Assembly (NCBI RefSeq): GCF_000718325.1
Contig: NZ_JOFV01000001.1
Coordinates: forward strand, 1 to 64,000
Length of the DNA: 64,000 nucleotides
Direction: 5' to 3'
Source: Oerskovia turbata
GTDB lineage: Bacteria; Actinomycetota; Actinomycetes; Actinomycetales; Cellulomonadaceae
Both the position numbers and the translations under genes were made by a program. Shown in pieces: positions 52,693-64,000 of the stretch. The notes below the pieces were generated by a model, which saw nothing but the letters and a program-made list of their open reading frames with translations, ran no database searches and was not told the DNA's origin. Position 1 is the first letter of the stretch. Each line of letters opens with the position of its first letter.

Positions 52693-55560
52693 GTGAGCAC
52701 CGCCCTGTACCGCCGCTACCGGCCAGAGACCTTCGCCGAGGTCATCGGGCAGGACCACGTCACCGGACCCCTGCGGCAGGCACTGCGCAGCGGACGCGTG
52801 AACCACGCCTACCTCTTCTCGGGCCCTCGCGGCTGCGGCAAGACGACCTCGGCGCGCATCCTCGCCCGCACGCTGAACTGTGCGCGCAACACCGAGGAGA
52901 CGCCCATCGACACCCCCTGCGGGGAGTGCTCGTCGTGCATCGAGCTCGCGCGCGGGGGGTCGGGCAGCCTCGACGTCATCGAGATCGACGCGGCCTCGCA
53001 CAACGGTGTCGACGACGCCCGTGAGCTCCGCGAGCGCGCCACCTTCGCACCCGCCCGCGACCGGTACAAGATCTTCATCCTCGACGAGGCCCACATGGTC
53101 ACGCCGCAGGGCTTCAACGCGCTCCTCAAGCTCGTCGAGGAGCCCCCGCCGCACGTGAAGTTCATCTTCGCGACCACCGAGCCGGACAAGGTCATCGGGA
53201 CCATCCGCTCGCGCACCCACCACTACCCGTTCCGCCTCGTCCCGCCGGACGTCCTGGGCCCCTACCTCGAGCAGCTCTGCGCCGCGGAGGGCGTGACCAT
53301 CGGCACGGGCGTCGTGCCGCTCGTCGTCCGCTCGGGCGGCGGCTCGGTGCGTGACTCGCTGTCCGTCATGGACCAGCTCATCGCGGGCGCCGAGGCCGGG
53401 AGCGTCGACTACGAGCGCGCCGTGGACCTCCTGGGCTTCACGCACGCCTCGCTGCTCGACGACGTCGTGGAGGCCCTCGCGGCCCGCGACGGCGCGAGCA
53501 TCTTCCGCGTCGTCGAGCAGATCATCACCACGGGGCACGAGCCGCGCCGCTTCGTCGAGGACCTCCTCGAACGCCTGCGCGACCTCATCGTCATCTCGGT
53601 CTCCGGCGGTGCCGCGGACGCGGTGCTGCGCGACGTCCCCTCGGACCAGCTCGACCGCATGAAGACCCAGGCGCAGAACCTCGGCGCGGCCGAGCTCTCG
53701 CGCGCCGCCGACCTCGTCAACGCCGCACTCACCGAGATGAGCGGCGCCACGTCACCCCGCCTGCACCTCGAGCTCCTCTGCGCGCGCCTCCTGCTCCCCG
53801 GGGTGGACGACGGCGCCGCGGGGCTCGCAGCCCGCATCGACCGGTTGGAGCGGGGCGGCCTGGGAGCCGGCGGCCTCGCACCGGCCGCCTCCGCGCCACG
53901 GCCCGGCGGCCCTGAGGGGCTCGTCGCGGCACCCCGCGTCGCACGGGTCGAGGACGCCGCGCCCGCCGCACCCGTCAACGGGCTCAGCGGGGCCGCCGCC
54001 GCACGGGCTGCGCTCCAGGCCCGCAAGGCGGGGGAGGGGGCTGCTGCTGCGCCCGCTGTGCCCACTGCTGCTGTGCCCGCCGGGACGTCGGCTCCGGGTG
54101 GGAGCGACGCCGCCGCCGAGGCGGTCCCCTCCAGCGCACCGGTCGAGAGCGACGACTGGCCCGTCGTGGTGCCCGTCGGCACCGTCGAGCCCGCGACCAA
54201 CGAGCCAGGAACCGCCGCGCGCGCGGCAGCTCCGGTCGACGCCGCCGACACCTTCGGGGTCTCTCCGGTCGAGGGTGACGGCCAGGACGCCGGCGGCACC
54301 ACGCCCCTCGGATCCGTGACGGCTCCCGGCGACGTCCGGGTCGATCCCGCGCCCGCACCGGCTCCTGCGGCGCCGGCTCCGGCTCCGGCTCCGGTGGTCA
54401 CGGCGCCCCCGGCCCCCGCTGACCCGCCGACCGCCCCCGCCCCCGTGGTGACGCCTGCACCCGCGGCGAGCGACGCGGACGCGCTCAGCACCGACGTGCT
54501 GCGCCGCCGCTGGCCCGAGGTCCTCCAGACCCTCAGCTCGAGCCGTGTCACCTGGTCGCTCGTGAGCGGCAACGCTCAGGTCGGGGAGCTCACGCCGGAC
54601 ACCCTGTACCTCGCGTTCCAGACGCCCGCGCTCGCACGGACCTTCTCCACGTCGCGCCACACGGGAGCCGTCCAGGAGGCCGTCTACCAGACGCTCGGTT
54701 TCCAGGTCCGGGTCGAGGCCCGCCTCGACGAAGGGGGCGGCTCGGGCCCGAGCAACCCCGCACCCGTCGCGCCCCCCGCGCCCCACCACGACGAGCCGTC
54801 CGGCGCCGGAGAGCCGACCGGTGGCAGCACGTCGACCGGCGCAGGCCCGGCTGCGCCCGCCCAGGGCGGGCCGGCCGCAGACACGGCCGTTCCGCACGCG
54901 ACCGTTCCGCACGCGACCGTTCCGCCCACGACCGTTCCGCCCACGTCGGCGGAACGCGTCGGCGTCGTCTCGGCCCCGACGGCGCCGAACCCTTCTGCAG
55001 GCCACCATGGGACTGGTGGCCCGGACGGGACCAGCCCCGCGGGGGCCGGCCTCGCCGCGTCCTCGCAGCACAGCAACGTCGCCCTTCAGGAGCGCCCCGC
55101 CGCCCGGTCCGCAGTCGCGGCCCCACCGGCCCACGAGGTCGAACCGGCCGTCAACGCGGCCGACGAGGCCTGGCTCGCAGGCCTGCCCGTGACCGAGCCC
55201 CCCGCCGACCTCGACGAGGACCACGAACCGCCACCCGCGGACGTGCGGCGAGCGGCGCCGTCGGGCAGTGTGCAGCGCCCCGCCGTTCCGCCGGCTGCCT
55301 CCGCTCCGTCGGCGCCCAGCGCACCGACGCCCGCCGGGCCCGCGCCGGGCGTGCGCGAGACCCGCCGCCAGACGCTCGAACGGCAGGCCGCCGAGCAGAA
55401 GGCCCGGCAGTCGGCGGCGCGCGTCACGGTCTCGATGGACGACGACTCGCCGTCCGACGACGACCCGGACCTCGCGTCGTCGGGCCTGGTCGGTGCCCCG
55501 CTCGTCGCACAGCTGCTCGGCGGCGTCGTGATCGACGAGACCATCGACACCGGGATCTGA
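52693..55560 (+). CDS. dnaX: DNA polymerase III subunits gamma and tau
   Basis: 955 residues. AAA+ clamp-loader ATPase starting ALYRRYRPETFAEVIGQDHV, Walker A GPRGCGKTTSAR (about 45-55), a zinc-binding Cys cluster CGECSSC, Walker B FILDEAHMV, then the gamma core to about 360. The long tau part is low-complexity Ala/Pro/Thr with a folded segment (LRRRWPEVLQTLSSSRVTWS) that resembles the usual tau domain. No clear frameshift signal for a separate gamma was seen. The GTG start matches the conserved N-terminus. Confidence 0.97.
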   Translation: MSTALYRRYRPETFAEVIGQDHVTGPLRQALRSGRVNHAYLFSGPRGCGKTTSARILARTLNCARNTEETPIDTPCGECSSCIELARGGSGSLDVIEIDAASHNGVDDARELRERATFAPARDRYKIFILDEAHMVTPQGFNALLKLVEEPPPHVKFIFATTEPDKVIGTIRSRTHHYPFRLVPPDVLGPYLEQLCAAEGVTIGTGVVPLVVRSGGGSVRDSLSVMDQLIAGAEAGSVDYERAVDLLGFTHASLLDDVVEALAARDGASIFRVVEQIITTGHEPRRFVEDLLERLRDLIVISVSGGAADAVLRDVPSDQLDRMKTQAQNLGAAELSRAADLVNAALTEMSGATSPRLHLELLCARLLLPGVDDGAAGLAARIDRLERGGLGAGGLAPAASAPRPGGPEGLVAAPRVARVEDAAPAAPVNGLSGAAAARAALQARKAGEGAAAAPAVPTAAVPAGTSAPGGSDAAAEAVPSSAPVESDDWPVVVPVGTVEPATNEPGTAARAAAPVDAADTFGVSPVEGDGQDAGGTTPLGSVTAPGDVRVDPAPAPAPAAPAPAPAPVVTAPPAPADPPTAPAPVVTPAPAASDADALSTDVLRRRWPEVLQTLSSSRVTWSLVSGNAQVGELTPDTLYLAFQTPALARTFSTSRHTGAVQEAVYQTLGFQVRVEARLDEGGGSGPSNPAPVAPPAPHHDEPSGAGEPTGGSTSTGAGPAAPAQGGPAADTAVPHATVPHATVPPTTVPPTSAERVGVVSAPTAPNPSAGHHGTGGPDGTSPAGAGLAASSQHSNVALQERPAARSAVAAPPAHEVEPAVNAADEAWLAGLPVTEPPADLDEDHEPPPADVRRAAPSGSVQRPAVPPAASAPSAPSAPTPAGPAPGVRETRRQTLERQAAEQKARQSAARVTVSMDDDSPSDDDPDLASSGLVGAPLVAQLLGGVVIDETIDTGI
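54886..54945 (+). repeat. Four tandem 15-bp repeats inside dnaX
   Basis: Four units of the form ACCGTTCCGCACGCG or ACCGTTCCGCCCACG encode TVPHA/TVPPT repeats in the flexible tau linker. The first two units are nearly identical and the last two identical, suggesting recent slippage. Confidence 0.9.
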
Positions 55561-55562
55561 CC

Positions 55563-55964
55563 GTGAGCCCGCGCGGGGAGCTCCACCACGTCGAGCTGTG
55601 GGTCGAGGACCTCGACGCCGCGGAGAGCTCGTGGGCGTGGCTGCTCGACGAGCTCGGCTACACGCGCTTCCAGACGTGGGCCTCGGGCCAGAGCTGGCTG
55701 CGCGGAGCGACGTACATCGTGCTCGAGGCGAGCCCGGCCGCCCGCGCCGCGAGGCACGACCGCCTGCGCCCCGGCCTCAACCACCTGGCGTTCTCGGGCG
55801 GGCGCCGCACCGAGGTCGACGACCTGGTGACGCGCGCGGCCGAGCACGGGTGGAGCCTGATGTTCGCCGACGCCCACCCCTACGCGGGCGGCCCGCAGCA
55901 CTACGCGGCCTATCTCGAGAACGCCGACGGCTTCGAGGTGGAGATCGTCGCGGCCGACGACTGA
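55563..55964 (+). CDS. VOC family (glyoxalase-like) protein
   Basis: 133 residues. Single VOC module: ELHHVELWVEDLDAAESSWA at the start, RPGLNHLAFSGGRRTEVDDL in the middle, and GPQHYAAYLENADGFEVEIV at the end, giving His and Glu metal ligands in the usual places. GTG start two bases after the dnaX stop. Function unknown; it looks inserted between dnaX and recR. Confidence 0.88.
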   Translation: MSPRGELHHVELWVEDLDAAESSWAWLLDELGYTRFQTWASGQSWLRGATYIVLEASPAARAARHDRLRPGLNHLAFSGGRRTEVDDLVTRAAEHGWSLMFADAHPYAGGPQHYAAYLENADGFEVEIVAADD

Positions 55965-56039
55965 CACGACGACTGTCGTGCGCCCCGTGCCGCCCGCGCG
56001 CCGGACCGCGGAGCCGGCGGCGCCACGTAGGCTGGGGGC

Positions 56040-56639
56040 GTGTATGAAGGCGCGGTCCAGGACCTGATCGACGAGCTCGGCCGACTCCCCGGGGTCGGCC
56101 CCAAGAGTGCCCAACGCATCGCGTTCCACCTCCTCGCGGCCGACGCCGCGGACGTGCGACGGCTCGCCGACGCGCTCACCGAGGTCAAGCTGCGCGTGCG
56201 CTTCTGCGAGATCTGCGGCAACGTCGCGGAGTCCGAGCAGTGCCGCATCTGCCGCGACCCCCGGCGCACCGCCGAGGTGATCTGCGTCGTCGAAGAACCC
56301 AAGGACGTCGTCGCGATCGAGCGCACGCGCGAGTTCCGCGGCAAGTACCACGTGCTCGGCGGGGCCATCAACCCCATCGACAACGTCGGCCCCGACGACC
56401 TGCGCATCCGCGAGCTCCTCACCCGGCTCGCCGACGGCGCGGTCCAGGAGGTCATCCTCGCGATGGACCCCAACGTCGAGGGCGAGGCCACGGCGACCTA
56501 CCTCACGCGCATGCTCTCGCCCATGGGGCTGCGCGTGTCCCGCCTGGCGTCCGGACTGCCGGTGGGTGGAGACTTGGAGTACGCCGACGAGGTGACGCTC
56601 GGCCGGGCGTTCGAGGGACGGAGGGTCGTCAGTGGTTGA
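56040..56639 (+). CDS. recR: Recombination mediator protein RecR
   Basis: 199 residues, the standard length. Helix-hairpin-helix [20 protein letters not shown], zinc finger CEICGN...CRICRD, and a Toprim domain with [17 protein letters not shown] and [13 protein letters not shown]. With RecF and RecO it loads RecA at gaps. The GTG start gives the conserved [14 protein letters not shown]. Confidence 0.97.
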   Translation: MYEGAVQDLIDELGRLPGVGPKSAQRIAFHLLAADAADVRRLADALTEVKLRVRFCEICGNVAESEQCRICRDPRRTAEVICVVEEPKDVVAIERTREFRGKYHVLGGAINPIDNVGPDDLRIRELLTRLADGAVQEVILAMDPNVEGEATATYLTRMLSPMGLRVSRLASGLPVGGDLEYADEVTLGRAFEGRRVVSG

Positions 56640-57207
56640 GACCGAAGAGGCCGTGGGGTCTGACCTGCGGTCCGTCGCGGCCTCGGTGTCCGCGCAGGCG
56701 CGCACCTTCCTCACGACGACCGCCGAGGTCGCGTCGGGCGCGGCCCCGGAGGCTGCCATCCCGCTGCTGCTCCTCGCCACGTCGGACCTGCTCGCCGCCG
56801 GTGCACGGCTCGGCGCGATGATGGACGTCGTCCCGGACCAGCGCTTCGAGCCCGACGCCGGGCCCGAGACCGACCTCGACCCGTTGCGCGAGGGCCTGGC
56901 CCGGCTGCTCGACGGCCTCGACGACTACCCGGAGATCGAGGACCCCGTGCTGGGGGCCGTCGTCGGGCAGGCTTCCGTGTCCGGGGACATCGCGTGCATC
57001 GCCGAAGCCCTCGCCAAGGGGCTCCAGCACTACGACTCGGGCCAGGAGCTCGAGGCCCTGTGGTGGTGGCAGTTCTCCTACCTGTCGCTGTGGGGCGAGC
57101 GCGCTGCGAGCGCGCTGCGCGTCCTGCAGCTCGTGCTCGCGCACCTGCGGCTCGACGTCGAGGACGACGTCGCCGCCGAGGCCGAGTACGACGCGCTGCA
57201 CGCCTGA
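56632..57207 (+). CDS. DUF5063 family protein
   Basis: 191 residues, helical. [18 protein letters not shown] and [20 protein letters not shown] are the recognisable blocks. The family regularly follows recR in actinobacteria, but its role is unknown. The GTG start overlaps the recR stop by eight bases, so they are coupled. Confidence 0.85.
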   Translation: MVETEEAVGSDLRSVAASVSAQARTFLTTTAEVASGAAPEAAIPLLLLATSDLLAAGARLGAMMDVVPDQRFEPDAGPETDLDPLREGLARLLDGLDDYPEIEDPVLGAVVGQASVSGDIACIAEALAKGLQHYDSGQELEALWWWQFSYLSLWGERAASALRVLQLVLAHLRLDVEDDVAAEAEYDALHA

Positions 57208-57322
57208 ACTGCGGCCACCCGCGGCCACCCGTGTCCCCCGGTGTTGCCCGGGCAGACGCTCGACGGGCGCGACCAGCAGGTCGCGCCCGTCCTTGTTCCT
57301 GTCCCCGAGCCCCTGCTCGGGA

Positions 57323-58474
57323 TCAGGCCACGCGCGTCCCGCGCGGCAGCTTCGCGGTCGGGATGCGCAGGCGCCGCACCGCGACGACCACGCCTCCGGC
57401 CCCGAGGAGCAGGTTCGCGCCCAGACCCCACGGCCACACCACGGAGTCGTCCGGCTCGGGGGCGTCGACGGGCGACACGTAGCCGGGGCCACCGCCGCAC
57501 CAGTCCTCCTCGGGCGGCGGGCCCGTGCGGGCGTAGCGCACCCCGGTGCGGATCATGCTCAACGGGTCGGACATCGAGTAGTACGCCTCGTCGCTGTCCG
57601 CGTAGGTGGGTTGCGGTGCGGCGTCCGCGACGATCACGAACGGGTTCACGGCGAGGAGCCACCAGGTGCGTTCGGTGTGGACCCGTGCGCTCTCCATGGT
57701 CTGCCACTCGCACTCGATCGGGCCCACCGACTCCCAGTCGTTGTCCGCGGACACCGTCCACACCCGGATCTCCTCGGTCTGGGTCACCAGCGACGTCGTG
57801 AGACCGAACAGGATCGGGCTCACGATCGCCAGGCCTGCCACGGTCAGGTAGGTGAGCACGGCGGACCCGGACGTCTTGGTCGTGAGCGCGGAGAACCCGA
57901 GGCCGATCGCGCACACGACCGCGAGGAGCACCGCGAGCAACAGCACGGTCGTGACCAGCGAGAGGAACGGCACGCCGCCCGCGACGAGCGACCACGCGAT
58001 GAACGGCACGCTCACGACGAGGAACGCGAGCGCCGCGCTCCACGCGGCGACGAGCTTGCCGACGACGATCTCTGCCGCCGTCAGGAGCGTCACCTGGAGC
58101 GTCGCGAGCGTCCCCGCGTTGCGATCCCCGTTGATCGAGGAGGCGCTGAGGGTCGGGGCGACGAGGAGCCCGAGGAACAGGACGAAGAACACGACAGCGC
58201 CGAACACGATCGGGCCGTAGAGCACCTCGTCGGCGGCGTCGTCGGTCCAGAAGGCGAGGGCCCCGGACGTCAGGAGCGTGATGCCGCCGACGACCACGAA
58301 CCACACCACGAGCGCGATCTTCCACCGGGTCGAGCGCACGCGCTGGCGCAGCTCGAGGGCCGCGACGGTCTTGACGCCGTGCCACGACAACGACCAGTCG
58401 CCCTTGGCCGCGGGGATGGTCGGGACGGGGGACGCTGCCTCGACCGGGGTCAGGGGGTGCTGCACGGTGCTCAT
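57323..58474 (-). CDS. ABC-2 type transporter permease
   Basis: 383 residues with about six to seven membrane segments. The first helix follows ALELRQRVRSTRWKIALVVW; SSINGDRNAGTLATLQVTLL is the ABC-2 core motif seen in Nos/CcmA-associated permeases. A large outer loop (about 235-330) contains two Cys residues. The ATG overlaps the ATPase stop by four bases. Confidence 0.88.
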   Translation of the reverse strand: MSTVQHPLTPVEAASPVPTIPAAKGDWSLSWHGVKTVAALELRQRVRSTRWKIALVVWFVVVGGITLLTSGALAFWTDDAADEVLYGPIVFGAVVFFVLFLGLLVAPTLSASSINGDRNAGTLATLQVTLLTAAEIVVGKLVAAWSAALAFLVVSVPFIAWSLVAGGVPFLSLVTTVLLLAVLLAVVCAIGLGFSALTTKTSGSAVLTYLTVAGLAIVSPILFGLTTSLVTQTEEIRVWTVSADNDWESVGPIECEWQTMESARVHTERTWWLLAVNPFVIVADAAPQPTYADSDEAYYSMSDPLSMIRTGVRYARTGPPPEEDWCGGGPGYVSPVDAPEPDDSVVWPWGLGANLLLGAGGVVVAVRRLRIPTAKLPRGTRVA

Positions 58475-59505
58475 CGACGCTCCTCCTCGAGGGCGAGGTA
58501 GGCCTGTTCGAGGACGCTCCCGGCGGGGGCGCTCGCGACCACGGGGACCCCGGCGACGACCGCGTCGCGCAGGAGGGCCGCTGCCGAGGTGTCGCTGTCG
58601 AGGTCGACGAGCGCGGCGCCGTCGGGCTCCGTGCCGAACGCGACCCCCACGCCGGTGAGCCACGCGTGCAGCGCGGCCGGGTCGAGCGCGCGCACGCGCC
58701 ACGTGCGGCGCGTCGTCGCTGCCTCGCCCACGGACTCGGACGCGACGGTGCGCCCGCGCGAGAGGAACACGGCGTCGTCGGCCATCTCGTCGAGCTCGGT
58801 CAGGACATGGCTCGAGATGAGGACGGTCTTGCCGCGCGCGGCGAGCTCGCGCACGAGCACGCGCAGGTCGACGCGCGAGCGCGGGTCGAGGCCGCTCGCG
58901 GGCTCGTCGAGGAGCAGGACGTCGGGGTCGTGGACCAGTGCGCGGGCCAGACCCAGGCGCTGCTTCTGCCCGCGCGACAGGACGCTCGCCGGAAGGTCGG
59001 CGTACTCGGTGAGGTGCACCAGGGCGAGCAGCTCGACAGCGCGCCCGGCCGCCACGTGGGCGGGCATGCGGTACGCCGCGGCGAACGTCGTGAGGACCTC
59101 GCGGGCCGTGAGGGAGTCCCACGTCCCGAACGCGTCGGGCATCCACCCCGTGCGGGCGCGCGTCGCCAGACCCTGCGTGACGGGGTCGAAGCCCGCGATA
59201 CGTACCGAGCCGGCGTCGGGCGTGAGCAGGCCGGCGAGGACGAGCAGGAGCGTCGTCTTGCCCGAGCCGTTCGGCCCCACCAGGGCCGTCACCCGGCCCG
59301 GCCGCGCCACCAGGTCGACGCCGTCGACCGCGCGCACCGCCCCGAACGCCCGCCGCACGCCCTGGGCGACGATCCCGCCGAGCGCGGCGTCGCCGTCGGG
59401 CGCGCGCTGCACGTCAGGTGCCGCCGGAGGCGTCGCGGGCGGACCTGCCTGCCCGGGTGGTCGGTGGTCTGCTGGATCCCCCTGGGGAGCCTCTGTGCTC
59501 GTCAT
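58471..59505 (-). CDS. ABC transporter ATP-binding protein
   Basis: 344 residues. A Pro/Ala-rich N-terminus of about 45 residues, Walker A VGPNGSGKTTLLLVLAGLLT, signature VLSRGQKQRLGLARAL, Walker B VLLLDEPASGLDP and SSHVLTELDEMAD. The Arg in place of the second signature Gly (LSRGQ) is seen in CcmA/YxlF-like exporters. It pairs with the permease encoded next. Cargo unknown. Confidence 0.92.
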   Translation of the reverse strand: MTSTEAPQGDPADHRPPGQAGPPATPPAAPDVQRAPDGDAALGGIVAQGVRRAFGAVRAVDGVDLVARPGRVTALVGPNGSGKTTLLLVLAGLLTPDAGSVRIAGFDPVTQGLATRARTGWMPDAFGTWDSLTAREVLTTFAAAYRMPAHVAAGRAVELLALVHLTEYADLPASVLSRGQKQRLGLARALVHDPDVLLLDEPASGLDPRSRVDLRVLVRELAARGKTVLISSHVLTELDEMADDAVFLSRGRTVASESVGEAATTRRTWRVRALDPAALHAWLTGVGVAFGTEPDGAALVDLDSDTSAAALLRDAVVAGVPVVASAPAGSVLEQAYLALEEERR

Positions 59506-59613
59506 GGCGCCGAGCGTAGCGGTGCGGGCCGGGGCGCGTGGTGCCCGACCGGGTGACGTCCGCCGGCCGCTCGTGGGTCGCCGGGTGCCCCGCCCGGTGC
59601 CCCGCCCGCCGTC

Positions 59614-60498
59614 GTGCAAGACTTCCGTGTGACCTGGGACCTCGCCGCGACGCCGCCTCTCGTGGCGCACGCGCCCCTCGCCGCAGGAGACGGGATCGTG
59701 CTGCCCGGCTCGGGCGGCCTCGAGCTCGACCTCCTGACGATCGCCCTGCTGGTCCTCGCGGGCCTCACCGCAGGGTGGATCGACGCCGTGGTCGGCGGGG
59801 GAGGGCTCGTGCAGCTCCCCGCCCTGTTGCTCGTCCCCGGGATCAGCCCCGTCCAGGCCCTCGCGACCAACAAGCTCGCGAGCATCATGGGCACGTCCGT
59901 GAGCGCCACGACGTACTACCGGCGCGTGGGGCCGGACCTGCGGACCGCGGGTCCCATGGCGCTCGCGGCGCTCGTCGGGGCGGTCGGTGGGGCCGCGCTC
60001 GCGTCGAAGATCCCCGCCGAGCTGTTCGAACCCATCATCCTGGTGGTCCTGATCGCCGTGGCGGTCTACACGATCGCGAAGCCCACGCTCGGGCACGCCA
60101 CGAACCTGCGCTGGGAGGGCAACGGGCACCGGTGGGCCGCCGCCGGGATCGGGCTCGCGATCGGGTTCTACGACGGGCTCCTCGGGCCGGGCACCGGGAC
60201 CTTCTTCGTCATCTCGCTCGTCAGCATCCTGGGGTACGCGTTCCTGCCCGCCTCGGCGCTCGCCAAGATCGCGAACTTCGCGACCAACGCCGGGGCGCTC
60301 ATCTTCTTCGTCCCCTACGGCGCCGTGCTGTGGGGCTTGGGCCTCGCGATCGGTGCCGCGAACCTGCTCGGCGCGTACATCGGGGCACGCATGGCCGTGG
60401 CCAAGGGCAGCGGGTTCGTGCGGGTCGTGTTCGTCGTCGTCGTGGGGGCGCTCATCTGCAAGCTCGGGTACGACGTCGTCACGAGCCTGGGGGAGTGA
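59614..60498 (+). CDS. TauE/SafE family sulfite/anion exporter
   Basis: 294 residues, about eight membrane segments. The repeat hallmarks GWIDAVVGGGGLVQLPALLL and GFYDGLLGPGTGTFFVISL are present. GTG at 59614 gives the longest protein; a GTG at 59629 is also possible. The family exports sulfite, sulfoacetate or similar anions; no sulfur genes adjoin it. Confidence 0.9.
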   Translation: MQDFRVTWDLAATPPLVAHAPLAAGDGIVLPGSGGLELDLLTIALLVLAGLTAGWIDAVVGGGGLVQLPALLLVPGISPVQALATNKLASIMGTSVSATTYYRRVGPDLRTAGPMALAALVGAVGGAALASKIPAELFEPIILVVLIAVAVYTIAKPTLGHATNLRWEGNGHRWAAAGIGLAIGFYDGLLGPGTGTFFVISLVSILGYAFLPASALAKIANFATNAGALIFFVPYGAVLWGLGLAIGAANLLGAYIGARMAVAKGSGFVRVVFVVVVGALICKLGYDVVTSLGE

Positions 60499-60577
60499 GC
60501 GTGCGCGAGGAAGGGGTGTCGGGCGGGGCTGGTCATGAGGGGTCCGGCCGGCCGGGGCCGAGACGGGTGGTCCGGTC

Positions 60578-60637
60578 CGAGACGGGTGGCTGCGCGACCG
60601 CCCGGGAGATCCGTCTCGTGCGGAGCCACCCGTCTCG
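60578..60637. terminator. Hairpin just before the HAD gene
   Basis: CGAGACGGGTGGC (60578-60590) and GCCACCCGTCTCG (60625-60637) are perfect 13-base arms with a 34-base loop. A second copy of CGAGACGGGTGG starts at 60559. It ends four bases before the GTG of the HAD gene, so it may also limit its translation. Confidence 0.6.
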
Positions 60638-60640
60638 CTT

Positions 60641-61336
60641 GTGGCTGCCCTCGTCCTCGACCTCGACGGGACGCTCGTCGACCATGTCGGGTCCGCGCGG
60701 GCGGCGCTCGCGGCCTGGCTCCCGGGCCTCGGCGTCGAGGTGACCGACGAACTGGTGACGGCGTGGTTCGCGGCCGAGGAGAAGCACTTCCGCGCGTGGC
60801 GTTCACGCGAGATCAGCTTTGCGGAGCAGCGTCGGCGGCGTCTGCGCGACGTCCTGCCGCTCACAGGCCTCGACACGAGTGTCGACCTGGGGAGCGACGC
60901 CGAGCTCGACGGGGTGTTCGTCGGCTACGCCTCCCACTACGAGGCGTCGTGGACCGCGTTCGACGATGTGGAGCCGATGCTCGCGGCGCTCTCGGACCTG
61001 CCCGTGCGGCTGGCCGTCCTGACGAACGGGACCGACGAGCAGCAGCACGCCAAGCTCGGCGCTGTGGGGCTCGCCGGCCGCCTCGGTCCCGTGTTCACGG
61101 CTGAGCGGCTGGGCGTCGCCAAGCCCGAACCGCGGAGTTACCTGCGGGTGTGCACGGCGCTGGGGGTGGCCCCGGGCGACGTGCTGCACGTCGGGGACCG
61201 GTACGACCTCGACGTCGTCGCGGCGCGGGCGGCCGGGCTCCGCGCCGTGCACCTGGACCGGACCGGGCAGGGGCCGCACGACGAGCCCGCGCGCATCACG
61301 TCGCTGGCCGAGCTGGTCTTGCGGGTGGGGGCGTGA
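60641..61336 (+). CDS. HAD family hydrolase
   Basis: 231 residues. Motif I LVLDLDGTLVDH, motif II VLTNGTDEQQ, motif III Lys in GVAKPEPRSYLRV and motif IV HVGDRYDLDV are intact. The helical cap between about 15 and 95 is type C1, as in phosphoglycolate phosphatase-like enzymes. GTG start; no classical ribosome site because the hairpin runs into it. Confidence 0.9.
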   Translation: MAALVLDLDGTLVDHVGSARAALAAWLPGLGVEVTDELVTAWFAAEEKHFRAWRSREISFAEQRRRRLRDVLPLTGLDTSVDLGSDAELDGVFVGYASHYEASWTAFDDVEPMLAALSDLPVRLAVLTNGTDEQQHAKLGAVGLAGRLGPVFTAERLGVAKPEPRSYLRVCTALGVAPGDVLHVGDRYDLDVVAARAAGLRAVHLDRTGQGPHDEPARITSLAELVLRVGA

Positions 61337-61372
61337 CGGCGCCGGAGGGGTCCGTGCGCGAACGCCCCCGCC

Positions 61373-61462
61373 GCCGAGAACGGGATGGAGGCCGCCGACG
61401 GCCCGGAAGCGTCCCGAACCTCGTTCTCGGCACCTGACCAGCACGGCGTCAGCGCTGGTCAG
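61373..61462. promoter_or_regulatory. Paired hairpins upstream of lysC
   Basis: GCCGAGAACG (61373) pairs with CGTTCTCGGC (61422-61431), then CTGACCAGC (61434) with GCTGGTCAG (61454-61462). They could terminate the HAD transcript or act in the lysC leader. A -10-like TATCAT lies at 61529-61534. No lysine riboswitch was recognised in the leader, 61337-61603. Confidence 0.45.
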
Positions 61463-61603
61463 CGCACGACACCCGTTTCCGGGTGGCCGCATCCTGAGCC
61501 CGCTTTCCGCGGCCATGACCCCCGGGGCTATCATCGACCGACTCGTAAAGCACCCGGCGGGCCGTTGAGAGAGACGGAGGCCGGCGACGTAACGGAGCAG
61601 CAA

Positions 61604-64000
<2,397 letters not shown>

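Noticed and set aside
61337..61603. Lysine riboswitch in front of lysC
   Set aside because: The two short hairpins do not match the five-helix lysine aptamer, and no conserved core sequences were found.

Overview
The window is chromosomal DNA of a very GC-rich Gram-positive actinobacterium, most likely a member of the Micrococcales close to Cellulomonas, Cellulosimicrobium or Oerskovia. This rests on the codon use (G or C in nearly every third position, many GTG starts), the tRNA-Ser / small SRP RNA / dnaX / recR / DUF5063 / lysC / asd block, F420- or FMN-dependent LLM-class enzymes, and a LytR_C protein. The genus is an inference from gene content.

Positions 1-2800 are a lower-GC accessory segment. 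It holds the tail of an IS481-like transposase, then on the minus strand a two-gene unit: a DUF262 (GmrS/ParB-like) protein followed, with overlapping ends, by a RelA/SpoT-type nucleotidyltransferase. I know no described system with this composition, and it is the best candidate here for a new defence or toxin module. A frame-broken coding remnant (2966-3200) lies between it and the GC-rich chromosome.

Positions 3300-9000 carry signal peptidase I, a deacetylase-like lipoprotein, a Nudix hydrolase, a zinc-chaperone-like AztD lipoprotein behind a Zur-type palindrome, and a GT87-like membrane protein. Positions 9000-14450 hold a divergent regulon: TetR, acyl-CoA dehydrogenase and thiolase on the minus strand, and an LLM oxygenase, a flavin reductase and an alkylguanine-DNA-methyltransferase-like protein on the plus strand, with two TetR palindromes between them. 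Positions 14450-22030 carry a VOC protein, a PnuC-like transporter behind an FMN riboswitch (so probably a riboflavin importer), a TetR regulator, a DUF1684 protein, a SulP transporter divergent from a MerR regulator with a perfect operator, a 28-residue membrane peptide and an APC permease.

Positions 22100-34140 contain a methyltransferase, the Hen1-Pnkp RNA repair pair, and an alpha-glucan regulon (debranching enzyme divergent from a CUT1 ABC importer and LacI). Copies of a 42-bp palindromic repeat mark several gene ends. Positions 34150-48780 carry small membrane proteins, a TetR-controlled ABC exporter, two LLM enzymes, an NCS2 permease, acetyltransferases, a LytR_C protein with a VapB-like neighbour, a TetR/ABC-2 export operon, a PspC-domain protein and a lipoprotein.

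Positions 48780-64000 are the conserved block: tRNA-Ser(GGA), the SRP RNA, a metQ-metN-metI methionine importer behind a cysteine-rich leader peptide, dnaX, a VOC protein, recR, a DUF5063 protein, an ABC-2 exporter, a TauE/SafE permease, a HAD hydrolase, lysC with a likely internal start, and asd, which runs off the window. No CRISPR array, prophage or rRNA was seen.
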